Source: DASYXT01 sp035934555
GTDB lineage: Bacteria > Verrucomicrobiota > Verrucomicrobiia > Limisphaerales > UBA8199
Reading direction: 5' to 3'
Assembly (NCBI GenBank): GCA_035934555.1
Contig: DASYXT010000080.1
Location: forward strand, 1 to 64,000
DNA: 64,000 bases
A program made the translations under genes and the position numbers. This document shows, in pieces, positions 35,566 to 45,300 of the stretch. Within the stretch, counting starts at the first letter, position 1; every line of letters begins with the position of its first letter. Under the pieces are notes generated by a model. The model was not told where the DNA came from. It made no database searches and saw only the letters and a program-made list of their open reading frames with translations.

Positions 35566-36323
35566 GCGCAGAGGGCGGGTTGCGGCTGGTAGCCGATAAT
35601 ATTGAGGAAAATCTTTTCCAGGTTGGCCTGGTGTTGCTCGATGAGGTCGCTGACGCGGCCCTCGACCATCAGCCGGCCCTCGTTGATGATGGCCACCCGG
35701 TCACACACAGTTTCCACCTCGCCCAGTTCATGCGAGCTGAAGAAGACGGTCTTGCCCTGGTTCTTCAGGCGTTGGATGATCTCGCGGACCTTCATGCGCC
35801 CGATGGGGTCCAGGCCGCTGGTCGGTTCGTCCAGGATGAGCAAATCCGGGTCGTTGATGAGCGCCTGGGCCAGGCCAACCCGCTGTTGCATGCCTTTGGA
35901 GTAGGTCTTGATGGGACGCTTGCGGGCATGGTCCAATTCGACCAGGCGCAGCAATTCGTCGATACGCCGGTCCCTTTCGGCGCGCGGAATGCGGAAGATG
36001 CGCGCATAGAAGCGCAGCAACTCCTCGGCCGTGAGAAATTTGTAATAATAAGTCAGCTCGGGCAAATAGCCGATGCGCTGGCGTGCGATCGGCTGGCGCA
36101 CGTCCACGCCGAATAGGAACGCCTCGCCGGCAGTCGCATTAACGAACCCCAGCAGCACGTTCATGGTGGTGGTTTTGCCGGCGCCATTCGGTCCCAGAAA
36201 GCCAAACACCTGGCCCGCCTGAACCTTTAAATTCAAACCGTCCACAGCCACTTTGCGGCCCGTACCCGGCCCCTTGGCCTTGAATTCGACGCGCAGATTT
36301 CTGGTTTCGAGAATTGTTTCCAT
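35562..36323 (-). CDS. ABC transporter ATP-binding protein
   Basis: The product has 253 residues. Walker A GPNGAGKTTT, Q-loop region YLPELTYYY, signature YSKGMQQRVGLAQAL, Walker B LLILDEPTSGLDP and switch His in SSHEL are all present. It belongs to the CcmA/NatA-like group that powers ABC-2 exporters. The start at 36323 is chosen because METILETRNL aligns with the family; the earlier Met at 36335 is possible. It is the first gene of the three-gene overlap cluster. Confidence 0.95.
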   Translation of the reverse strand: METILETRNLRVEFKAKGPGTGRKVAVDGLNLKVQAGQVFGFLGPNGAGKTTTMNVLLGFVNATAGEAFLFGVDVRQPIARQRIGYLPELTYYYKFLTAEELLRFYARIFRIPRAERDRRIDELLRLVELDHARKRPIKTYSKGMQQRVGLAQALINDPDLLILDEPTSGLDPIGRMKVREIIQRLKNQGKTVFFSSHELGEVETVCDRVAIINEGRLMVEGRVSDLIEQHQANLEKIFLNIIGYQPQPALCA

Positions 36324-36579
36324 GCCTGAAGGCAAATTCGCGTTTGTTAGTATATGGGCTCTCAGGTGATAAACAACCCCTGTTTAGCAGCAAATCGATT
36401 GCCAAACACCGGCAGACAACGTACCGCAGATTTTGCATCCGCGATTGTGCGGGTTTCTTAAGCTGCAACGCGGCAGTTGGTTCTGGTGCGCTGCCGATGC
36501 CAAATCGGCGAATACAGCGGATCCGGGATCTGCTGGTTTGTCTTTTTCTGAGACGGGATTGGCCAAGGGCAAGGCATCC

Positions 36580-38268
36580 TCACTTAACAACTGCGGGTGT
36601 GGGATAGGCGCCGGGCGGTTCGATGCTGCCCGCCAGCCGGCGCCAAAAACCCGTCCGCCCGGCAAACCGATCCTGGGCCACCCAACGAAATCGCGTCAAA
36701 AGCATATGCCGCGCATGCAGCGCAAAGCCCACATCCGCCGCCAGGCCCAGCACAAACCATAACCCGAGCCAAAAATGCCAGCTCCAATCCGGTTCCTGCG
36801 GCTGGCGCGCCACATACCACAGCACCATCGCCAGCACAACCGCGCCGTAAGCCACCCAGGGGCAAAAGAAAATTCGGACCAGGCTGGCGCTGGCGGCGCG
36901 AGACGATGTGCGGGCCGTTAGTCCCTGCCACATACCTACCCAATAAAGCGCGACGCAATCGGCTACCAACATGATCATACCCCCCCACCAAAAACAGTTC
37001 GCCGCCCAATGCCCGTCCGGATCAGGGGCGATTGAAAACGTCCCATACCAAAACACGAGCTCAACAACCAGGACCGTTGCGAGCGGCGCGAAAAACTGGC
37101 GCCAGAGTGCCAGCCATTGGCCGCGCAAGATGTCGGCGACGCTCAGAGGTGTCGAGAGGAGTAATTCCAGGGTGCCGGCGCGGCGCTCGTCGGCCAGTGG
37201 TCGTGAGCTTTCCGCGGCGATCCAACACCGCAGCGTCAGGTTCAGAAACAGCGCCGTTGTGACATAAACACTGGGGTCGAGCCATGCGCGCCGATATTTC
37301 GCCAGACCCCAAATCCAAACGCAGGCGGTGACCAGCAGCACACCCCAGACGAGCGCCGGTTTGAACCGCAACCGTGAGGTCAGCCAAAAAAAGGGATTTT
37401 GAGCCAGCAATCGCTGGCGGAAAGTGACGCGCTCGTCGAGTCTGCCGTAGGTCCAGAACTGCCAGCGTTCGTGCCAGCGTAGCCGGCGAACATCCGCGGG
37501 CCGATCCTGCCAGGAATGCGGTGCCGCCACGCAGGCCAGCAGTAACGCGGCCCATGCTAAGGCGTGCAAAACGGCGAGCGAATACCAGAACTTGTCGGGG
37601 TTGGGCGTGAAGTTCTGCGCGAATGCGAGCGCAAAGGTGAATCCGGGGCTGGGCAGGAAAAAAAGCCAGAGCACTCGGCCGCTCTTATCCCACAGGGAGA
37701 GGAGTCCGCCGAGCGCGGGCATGCCTCCTGCCGCCAGCAGCAGCAGCAACAGCGTGGTGCCTCGGGCCTTTTGGCCGGAGCGGCTCAAAGCCGAGATGCC
37801 GATGCCCAGTGAAAGGGAGAAAAACAGTGTGTTGAGGATCACCAGTGCCATGCGTCCGAATTCGCCGAGGCTGACGCCACCCATCAGCAAAGGAATCGCC
37901 ATCATCGGCAATGCGGCCGCAACGGCATAAAACGCGTTCACCGAACCCGCCACCAACTTCCCAATCACGACATCGTACCCGCGTAGATCGGTCAGGAACA
38001 GCAGACCCAACGTGCCTTCCCGCTTTTCCTCGCTCAGGCAGTCAGCCGTTGCGCGCACTCCGCTGAATAGCGCATAGGCCACCGCGCTGCCGGTGAGCAC
38101 ACCAAATAGCGTCAGCGAAACGAACCGTGGCGCCTCGTCGCGCAACATCAGGAATAACCACACTCCTAATAAGATGACCACCAACGCCGCCCCGCTCCGC
38201 AGCCAATAAGTGCCCCAGCGCCGTGAGGCCACCCGCAGTTCCCGGCTGACAATGGGCAGGAACGTCAT
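36580..38268 (-). CDS. large ABC-2 type permease
   Basis: The product has 562 residues with 12 or so membrane helices arranged as two similar halves. Each half carries an ABC-2 coupling loop: SEEKREGTLGLLFLTDLRGY in the first and ADERRAGTLELLLSTPLSV in the second. It is therefore probably a fused permease dimer that works with an ABC ATPase, possibly the one downstream, 256 bp away. It begins 9 bp after the small lipoprotein gene. Confidence 0.87.
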   Translation of the reverse strand: MTFLPIVSRELRVASRRWGTYWLRSGAALVVILLGVWLFLMLRDEAPRFVSLTLFGVLTGSAVAYALFSGVRATADCLSEEKREGTLGLLFLTDLRGYDVVIGKLVAGSVNAFYAVAAALPMMAIPLLMGGVSLGEFGRMALVILNTLFFSLSLGIGISALSRSGQKARGTTLLLLLLAAGGMPALGGLLSLWDKSGRVLWLFFLPSPGFTFALAFAQNFTPNPDKFWYSLAVLHALAWAALLLACVAAPHSWQDRPADVRRLRWHERWQFWTYGRLDERVTFRQRLLAQNPFFWLTSRLRFKPALVWGVLLVTACVWIWGLAKYRRAWLDPSVYVTTALFLNLTLRCWIAAESSRPLADERRAGTLELLLSTPLSVADILRGQWLALWRQFFAPLATVLVVELVFWYGTFSIAPDPDGHWAANCFWWGGMIMLVADCVALYWVGMWQGLTARTSSRAASASLVRIFFCPWVAYGAVVLAMVLWYVARQPQEPDWSWHFWLGLWFVLGLAADVGFALHARHMLLTRFRWVAQDRFAGRTGFWRRLAGSIEPPGAYPTPAVVK

Positions 38269-38277
38269 CTCACACCA

Positions 38278-38649
38278 CTACCGGTCGCGGACCGCGTCGC
38301 CGACCGCCGCATCACCCGTGGTGATATTGCCGACGATGTTGTCTTCCTGTTGCGGGCCGGTCACAGTGATTTCACCTACCTTCAACCCGAGGTGGTACAC
38401 ATTCAACTGCTGGCCGAGAGGCGGCAGCCGGCCGACGGGGAAATTCAGCACGGCGAACCGGCCGTCGTGGTTCACCAGCGCAACCCTGCCCGCCAATGTC
38501 GTATCCGGTGTGACGATCAATGCTGAGGAGTTGGTTGAGCCTAGCGCAGTGAACGCGCTCCCTGACGAGCGCGGCTGATTTTGTGCGTGGCGGTGACTGC
38601 AGCCCGCCAGCAGAAGGGCGCTCGCCATCCATGCATAAGCAATGCGCAT
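38278..38649 (-). CDS. small lipoprotein
   Basis: The product has 123 residues. MRIAYAWMASALLLAGCS is a lipoprotein signal with lipobox LAGC (Cys17). The body reads as a small beta-rich domain (VALVNHDGRFAVLNFPVG, LKVGEITVTGP). The start at 38649 is clear, as upstream frame extension would run through tandem repeats. It is the first gene of the ABC locus. Function unknown. Confidence 0.78.
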   Translation of the reverse strand: MRIAYAWMASALLLAGCSHRHAQNQPRSSGSAFTALGSTNSSALIVTPDTTLAGRVALVNHDGRFAVLNFPVGRLPPLGQQLNVYHLGLKVGEITVTGPQQEDNIVGNITTGDAAVGDAVRDR

Positions 38650-38747
38650 GGTTGTCAGTAAAAGACGGGCCGCACTCCAGGTCAACTCGCAAACTGAGTG
38701 TGAGCACCCATCCTCAACCCATCCTCGCCACGCCGCCCTCTTCCAGA

Positions 38748-38802
38748 CGTCCTCCCAACGTCGTCCCAACGTCCCCCCATCGTCCTCCCATCGTCCTCCC
38801 GC
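38748..38802. repeat. five tandem copies of an 11-bp unit
   Basis: Units CGTCCTCCCAA, CGTCGTCCCAA, CGTCCCCCCAT, CGTCCTCCCAT and CGTCCTCCCGC follow without gaps. They lie between the divergent lipoprotein and rhodanese genes, about 100 bp from either start. The 11-bp period is close to one DNA turn. Confidence 0.85.
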
Positions 38803-38915
38803 CGTCATGCTCCGCTACTGCCCTGCTCTCAACATCACGTTGATTCCCCTAGCGGATGCGGGTTTAGGCAATGACCGGACATTGACGAGAGAGCCTACTG
38901 GACTACTCTCTGTCC

Positions 38916-39302
38916 ATGGATCATGCGCCTGGATTTCTGAAGCTGGTAAATGAGGAACGCCCTTATGTGAAGGAATTAACGGTGGAACAGGCCCGTGAGC
39001 ACCTGGGCCGCAACACGCAAGCCATTTTGCTGGACGTCCGTGAGGACCATGAATGGGAGAAACAGCATGCCGCGCAAGCTATTCACCTGGGCAAAGGCAT
39101 CCTCGAACGCGATTTGGAAAACACCATTCCAGATTTTGACCGCGAGATCATCATGTACTGCGGCGGCGGTTATCGGTCGGTGCTGACGGCTGCCGTGGCG
39201 CAGCGAATGGGTTATCGGAATGTATTCTCGCTGATCGGCGGCTACAAAGCGCTCGTCCAAGCCAACTGGCCGATGAAAAGCGGCCCGGCGCGCGGACTTT
39301 AG
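38916..39302 (+). CDS. rhodanese-domain protein
   Basis: The product has 128 residues, a single rhodanese domain that may transfer sulfur. LLDVREDHEWEKQHAAQAIHL is the family's first motif. The active-site loop is YCGGGYRS, with Cys at about 81. The last residues (SGPARGL) and the stop codon come from a dispersed repeat (39286-39312), so the original C-terminus was perhaps changed when the repeat landed. No sulfur-metabolism gene is adjacent. Confidence 0.9.
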   Translation: MDHAPGFLKLVNEERPYVKELTVEQAREHLGRNTQAILLDVREDHEWEKQHAAQAIHLGKGILERDLENTIPDFDREIIMYCGGGYRSVLTAAVAQRMGYRNVFSLIGGYKALVQANWPMKSGPARGL

Positions 39303-39393
39303 TCCGCAGCAATCCCCAGTCGCCAAGCACAAGCCTGCGCGGCGGAGTATTTCTGTCACCCGCACGTTGCTGCGGACTAAAGTCCGCGCGCCG
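39286..39393. repeat. REP-like palindrome locus 3 (perfect 27-bp inverted repeat)
   Basis: Copy 39286-39312 is an exact reverse complement of copy 39367-39393 (27 of 27), with 54 bp between. Each arm also holds the inner palindrome GCGGACTWWAGTCCGC. The pair sits between convergent genes, the rhodanese stop codon being inside the left arm and the GH2 stop 16 bp beyond the right arm. It could act as a two-way terminator. Confidence 0.88.
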
Positions 39394-39408
39394 ATTTCCG
39401 CGCTCCAG

Positions 39409-42090
39409 TTACTTCGCCACGAGCTTTACCTGCGCGCCCTGGAGTCGATCCGAGCCGGCTTTGAGAAGGATCGAGCCCGGCTTGCCGGTGGACCGCACGA
39501 TCACGAGACACAAACCGTTAAACGCATTGCGCTCCGAAGCCTGGAAGGGTTCGAAACTGGTTGGGTCGCCGTTATCCACCGCGACGATCTCACCGGGGCC
39601 CGTGACGGCAAAGGTGACATGATTGTTGGCGCGCGGCACAACGTGCCCATTATCATCCGCGATCGAAACGGTCACAAATGACAAATCGTGTCCATCGGCG
39701 TTGATTTTAGCGCGGTCCGGGTTGAGCAACAGCCTGGCCGGGTCGCCGGTTGTCGCGACGGCATCATGCGCCCAAACCATCGCGCCTTTATAAGCCAGCA
39801 CCTTGAGTTCGCCCGGCTCATAAGCCACGTCCCACGTTAGGCGATAATCATACGGCCCGCGCTTTTTCCGGCCCAAGGAACGGCCGTTGAGGAATAGTTC
39901 GGCTGAATCGCCGGAGGTATAAACCTGCACGGGAGTGACCTGGCCGACGCGGTCCGGCCAGTTCCAATGCGGTGAAATGTGGGCCATGTGCAGCTCAGGG
40001 CGCCAACGCGCCTGATATAAGTAAAACCGGTCCTTCTTAAACCCGGCGAGGTCGATGATGCCGAAATAAGAACTGCGCGATGGCACCAGGATTTTGCCGG
40101 TGTCCTTCAGTTCCTGTTCCATCTTCGCGCGCACCGCCGGGTCGGTAAACGTCAGCATGTGCCGGGCATCGCCGTTGTAGGGCGTCGGCTCGCCGAGGTA
40201 ATCGAACCCGGTCCAGACAAATTCTCCGGCCATGAACGGCGCTTCGTCCTCGCCGTGGAATTCAGTGTCCGGAATGGTCGCCCAGCGCGGCGCATATAAA
40301 TCGTACGAGCTGACTTGGAAATCGGCTTTGCCGTCGCTCTTATTAGTGCTGACCGGGAAGAAATACTCACCACGCGTGCTGATGCAGGAGGCTGTCTCGC
40401 TCCCAAATAACGGGATGTCGGGGTTGGCATCACGGAATTTGCCATACTCATTGGGCTTATAGTTATACCCAAACACATCGACGATCTTTTGGAATCCGTT
40501 GTAACCCGCCTGCGTCTCGTTGCAAGCCGCGGTCACCGGGCGCGTGCGGTCTTCTGAGCGGACGATGCTGGCCAGTTCCGCGGCGACCTTGTGCCCCTGG
40601 GGTGAACCCTGCTCGGGGATTTCGTTGCCGATACTCCAGAGCACGACGCAGGGATGATTCCAATCCCGGCGCACCAGCGCACGCAGGTCTTTTTCGTGCC
40701 AATCAGGAAAGAGCAGGTGATAATCGTTCTGCGTCTTGCCGCGCACCCAGCAGTCAAACGCCTCGTCCATCACCACAAAGCCCAGGCGGTCGCACAGATC
40801 CAGCAGCTCGGGCGCCGGCGGGTTGTGGCTGGTGCGCAGCGCGGTGCAGCCCATCTCGCGCAGCAATTCGAGTTGCCGCTGCAGCGCGCGGGCGTTGATA
40901 GCGGTGCCCAGCGCGCCCAGGTCATGATGATCGCAAACGCCGTTTAGCGGAACACGCTCGCCGTTTAACAGAAATCCATTGTCCACCGTGAACTGAATTT
41001 TGCGAATGCCGAACGGCGTTTCATAGGAATCCACAATCCGGCCGTCTTGTGAGACGGTCGTGACGGCAACGTATCGGTTTGGACTCCGGATGCCCCACAA
41101 CTTCGGGTTCCGGACCGCAACGGTGGTGGTGCCATTGCCGGTTGCACCCGGCGCGAGCTTTAGGTTTACGGTTTCCATGCTCGCGACCGGTCGCCCAAGC
41201 CGCGTTCCGTCGCCGTTGGCCTCATAGAGCAGCGTATCCACTTGCACTTGCGCCTCGGCCGCCGCCTGGTTTTGAACCGTCGCGCGAAGCCGCACGGTCG
41301 CCGACTCGCGCGTCACTTCGGGCGTCGTGATATACGTGCCCCAATGCGCCACATGCACTGGCGCGGTCTTCACCAGCCAAACGTTCCGGTAAATGCCGCC
41401 GCCCGGATACCAGCGGGATGAGTTGGGCGGATTATCCAGGCGAATCGCGATCACATTATCCGCGCCGGGTTTCAGCAACGGCGTCAGATCAAGCTCCCAG
41501 GAGGAATATCCATAGGGCCAGCCACCGGCGAATTGGCCGTTCACCCACACCGCCGCGTAAGCCATCGCGCCATCGACGTCCAAAAAAATCTGTTTACCGG
41601 CATCGGACGCGGCGAGTTGGAAATGTTTGCGGTACCACGCGACCCCCCACCAGGGCAGCTTGCCGGTTTCGCCCGAGTAGGCCTGATTGAACGGCCCTTC
41701 AATACCCCAATCATGCGGCAGGGTCACGGCGCGCCAGGCGCTTTCATCACACATCGCCTGAACGTAGGCGACGTCGCCGCCCGGATTGCCCTGCGGCCGC
41801 TCCGGAGAGCGAGTGTTCCGGCTCAATTCGGCGCCGGTCGGCAGCAGCCATGGCTTGAGAGATTGGTAGTCGAGCTTGGTCGTGCTGCCCGCCGGATCGC
41901 CTTTGATGAATTTCCAATCGGCGTTAAACGAGAGCCGCTCGCGCGGCGAGGAGAAATCGGCGGCGTTCGCGCTGAGTGCGCCGGCCGCCAGCGCCGCGCA
42001 CAGGACGAAGCTGGACCACTTTCGTGGTTCGATTTGAGGAACGGCAGGGTTTTGCTCAAAAACTTGCGGGGAAAATTTCAGGAGCCACAT
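39409..42090 (-). CDS. secreted glycoside hydrolase family 2 (beta-galactosidase-like)
   Basis: The product has 893 residues. A signal peptide lies at about 27-44 (SSFVLCAALAAGALSANA) after a longer basic lead. Then come the GH2 sugar-binding domain (TLPHDWGIEGPF, WYRKHF, VWVNGQFAGGWPYGYSSW), the immunoglobulin-like domain and the TIM barrel with HHDLGALGTAIN and LRTSHNPPAPELLDLCDRLGF. The acid/base Glu is in WSIGNEIPEQG (about 491) and the nucleophile Glu in FGSETAS (about 562). Extra domains at the C-terminus resemble the DUF4982 and Ig-like parts of beta-galactosidases. It should release terminal sugars from oligosaccharides in the periplasm. The exact substrate is not shown. Confidence 0.93.
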   Translation of the reverse strand: MWLLKFSPQVFEQNPAVPQIEPRKWSSFVLCAALAAGALSANAADFSSPRERLSFNADWKFIKGDPAGSTTKLDYQSLKPWLLPTGAELSRNTRSPERPQGNPGGDVAYVQAMCDESAWRAVTLPHDWGIEGPFNQAYSGETGKLPWWGVAWYRKHFQLAASDAGKQIFLDVDGAMAYAAVWVNGQFAGGWPYGYSSWELDLTPLLKPGADNVIAIRLDNPPNSSRWYPGGGIYRNVWLVKTAPVHVAHWGTYITTPEVTRESATVRLRATVQNQAAAEAQVQVDTLLYEANGDGTRLGRPVASMETVNLKLAPGATGNGTTTVAVRNPKLWGIRSPNRYVAVTTVSQDGRIVDSYETPFGIRKIQFTVDNGFLLNGERVPLNGVCDHHDLGALGTAINARALQRQLELLREMGCTALRTSHNPPAPELLDLCDRLGFVVMDEAFDCWVRGKTQNDYHLLFPDWHEKDLRALVRRDWNHPCVVLWSIGNEIPEQGSPQGHKVAAELASIVRSEDRTRPVTAACNETQAGYNGFQKIVDVFGYNYKPNEYGKFRDANPDIPLFGSETASCISTRGEYFFPVSTNKSDGKADFQVSSYDLYAPRWATIPDTEFHGEDEAPFMAGEFVWTGFDYLGEPTPYNGDARHMLTFTDPAVRAKMEQELKDTGKILVPSRSSYFGIIDLAGFKKDRFYLYQARWRPELHMAHISPHWNWPDRVGQVTPVQVYTSGDSAELFLNGRSLGRKKRGPYDYRLTWDVAYEPGELKVLAYKGAMVWAHDAVATTGDPARLLLNPDRAKINADGHDLSFVTVSIADDNGHVVPRANNHVTFAVTGPGEIVAVDNGDPTSFEPFQASERNAFNGLCLVIVRSTGKPGSILLKAGSDRLQGAQVKLVAK

Positions 42091-42192
42091 AATTTCAACT
42101 GCCCGCGAGATTGCAGCGAAGAGGCAAACCTGTCAACGCGTGTTTGGGTGGGTTTGGTCGATACCGATTCCGGCGAGGCTCGGCAAAAGGAT

Positions 42193-42229
42193 GCGTGATT
42201 CTCACGCACTGCGCGTGAAACTCACGCGC
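42193..42229. promoter_or_regulatory. two tandem dyads GCGTGA-N3-TCACGC, 20 bp apart
   Basis: Perfect 15-bp dyads at 42193-42207 (centre TTC) and 42213-42227 (centre AAC). The second extends by one further pair of bases on each side. Their starts are exactly 20 bp apart, about two helical turns, so two dimers would bind on the same face. They lie between the divergent GH2 gene (start 42090) and the giant surface-protein gene (start 42383). They probably form an operator. Confidence 0.6.
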
Positions 42230-42382
42230 GTTCGCAACACATCGACGGCAGATTTCAGTTGGTTCAAGCAGGAACGACGGTTGGTACTGCGTGTGCTAGT
42301 CCCCCATATTCATTGACACCGGAAGCGTGTTATGTCATGGTTGGCACGCTGGCTCCGGTTGCAAAGAGCTCAACATTGCCTT

Positions 42383-45300
42383 ATGAAAGCAACTGGGTTT
42401 ATTCTCTCTCGCGCTCTGGCTCTATTACTCGGTGTTCTTCCGTCCGCTGCGTCTGCCGCGGTGGTGTTCACCACTAACACGCTCATCCACTCGTTTGATA
42501 CCAGCTACGAGGGAGCCGACATCATCGTAAGCAACTGCACGGTTACTATCGATGGCTCACACCGCTTCCTGAGCTTGCTCGTCGCCGATGGTGGAGTCGT
42601 AACGTACACGCCTTCCGGCAGCGCGACGCTGTCGGTCCAACGCTCGGCCCAGAACGAACCGCAAGTGCTTATCAGCACCAATCCAGTGAGCCTGCTGCTT
42701 ACTGGCGCGCTGGTGATGGTGTCCGTGACCGATACAAACCTGAACCTGTTCATCCCCAGTCAGGACTATATCGTGACGCAACTGACCAACGGCGTAATCG
42801 AACTCGAGCGAAGCGCCGGCTCGGCTATTCCGGACGGGTCAATCGTCCTGGTGAGCTACACGGTGAGCGATTCCACTGCCGCGGGCTTGTGGCTGAGTAT
42901 CGGCGGCGATATGACCGTAACGGGCGGCGGTGCAATCAACGCAACCGGCGGCGGCTACAGCGGCGGTTCAGGCCCAGGCGCCGGCCTCACTGCCGACGAG
43001 TTGCTCGATGGGTCGGGTGGCGGTTATGGCGGCATCGGCGGCACCAGCTCAAGCAATGCTGTAGGCGGAGTCACCTACGGCCCGTTTGATGTACCCACTT
43101 TCCCGGGCAGCGGTGGCGGCACGGGCGTCGGCGGACTCGGCGCTCCCGGTGGGGGCGTGATCCACGTGTCAGTCGGCGGCACTTTAGCGATTGATGGCGC
43201 CATTGCGGCCAAGGGAGGCGATGCGATGAATGAGCGTTCCGGCGGCGGCTCCGGTGGCAGCGTCTGGTTGAGTGCGGGTGCTGTGACTGGCGGAGGTGCG
43301 ATCACTGCGAATGGCGGGGCAGGCGAACCCGTCCATGGCGGCGGCGGCGGCGGGGGACGCATCGCACTCTCGTGCGGCACCAACAACTTTGCCGGAACAA
43401 TCACCGCGTATGGAGGTCCCGGCTGGCAAGCGGGAGGCGCCGGCACCGTCTATACCGTTACAGCAGGCCAATCCGGTTTGTTAGTGCTGGATAATGGCGG
43501 GCAAACTGGTACGAACACTACTTTGACCGTGGTCGGCGCCCCCAATGTTCTGATTCAAGGCAATGCTAAGGTGTTGGCTGTAGGCACTTGGACTGCGAAC
43601 AATCTAACCGTTGCGTCAAATGGCTGGTTATTGGCACTGCCGCTCACGGCGCTCAATCTCAACGCCGAAGACATTACTATCCAACCCGGTGGCAATATCG
43701 TGGCCGACGGCGCGGGGAGCAGACCCGGCACCGGCCAGGGCTTTGGCTGGTATTCCCCGCAATCTCCAAATTCACCGTGCGGTGGCGGTGGCTATGGGGG
43801 GGCCGGTGGCAGCGGAATAATGACAAATGCCGGCGGCGGGCTGGGTTATGGCTCTCAGACCGCCCCCACCAGTTTTGGCAGTGGCGGCGGAGGGTTCACT
43901 CCCAACCAAGGCACCTCGTTGAGCGGTTATGGAGGTGGTGCGATTCATCTAACCATCGTCGGTACGCTGCAAGTGGACGGACTGCTCTCTGCCTCCGGGA
44001 CGGCTGGCTTGGGGACCGGTGGTGGCGGCGGCTCAGGGGGCAGCCTTTGGATTACGGGCGGTACCTTGGCTGGCTCCGGCGTGATCGCCGCCAACGGCGG
44101 CAATGGCGTCGATGCCATTGGCGGCGGGGGCGGCGGCGGTCGCATTGCCCTGTTTCCGAGGCTCAACAGTTTCACTGGAGTAATCAGCGCGTATGGTGGC
44201 AGTGGCGCTAACTACGGCGGGGCGGGCACCGTCTATATTCAAACCGGTAACGGCAGCCAGCTCATTTTGGATAACGGCGGTCCGCGGGGCACCAATACCG
44301 CCATTCAAACAGCCAACTCCACCGATCTCATCATCCGGAATGGCGCCGTTGGCGTGCAGAATTATCCACCGCAGACATTCCAGAACTTGTGGATTGGCTC
44401 GAACGGCTGGCTGACGGCCAGTAGTACGCCCGGCGGCAACTATCCGGGTCAGGTAAATCTGACCATCACCGGTAATGCAACGATTCAGTCCGGCGGCGGG
44501 ATCGTGACTGATGCGATGGGGTACGGCCCGGGGATAGGTAACGGGGCCGGCCGAGTCGTCTTTGTTTCCGAAAACTACTATCTTGCCGGCGGCGGTGGCC
44601 ATGGCGGATACGGGGGTGGCGGCATCCCTGGTTACGCGGCCGGCGGTCTTGCTCAGGATGATCCTGTTATGGGCCCGACCATTTCGGGCGGCGGCGGCGG
44701 CCAGATGCTGCCGAATTTCATCGGCGGCACGGGTGGTGGAAGCATTCACCTGATCGTCAATGGCACCTTGCAAATGGATGGCGTAATCTCCGCCAATGGC
44801 GGCAGCGGTTCAGGACTCGGCGGCGGCGGTGGCGCCGGTGGGAGTGTTTGGCTCGCACCGGGCGCTATAACCGGCGCAGGCATCATTAGTGCCAATGGCG
44901 GCAATGGCGCTTACAATACCATCGCAGGAGGAGGCGGTGGCGGACGAATTGCGCTGTTATGCAATACTAATACTTTCCGCGGCATGATTTCAGCCTACGG
45001 CGGGGGGCTGAGCAACTGGGGCGGGGCCGGCACGATTTACCTCAAGACCAACTCACAGAGTGTCGCCCTGTTGCTTTTGGATAACGGGAACAACTCCGGG
45101 ACCAATTCGACGTTCAATAGCGGCACCCTGGTAGATGTCACCGTCAGGGGTGGGGCAATCGCGCAAATCCCAACCTCCGGGATAATACAAAATTTATTGG
45201 TACAAACGAATAGCGCGGTCGTGCCAAGCGCTGTGCGTGGCCAATCTGCATCGCTCAACGCTTCGGGCAATGCCACGATTGAACCCGGCGGCGCCATTTC

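Noticed and set aside
38748..38802. CRISPR-like array
   Set aside because: Units are only 11 bp and contiguous, with no spacers.
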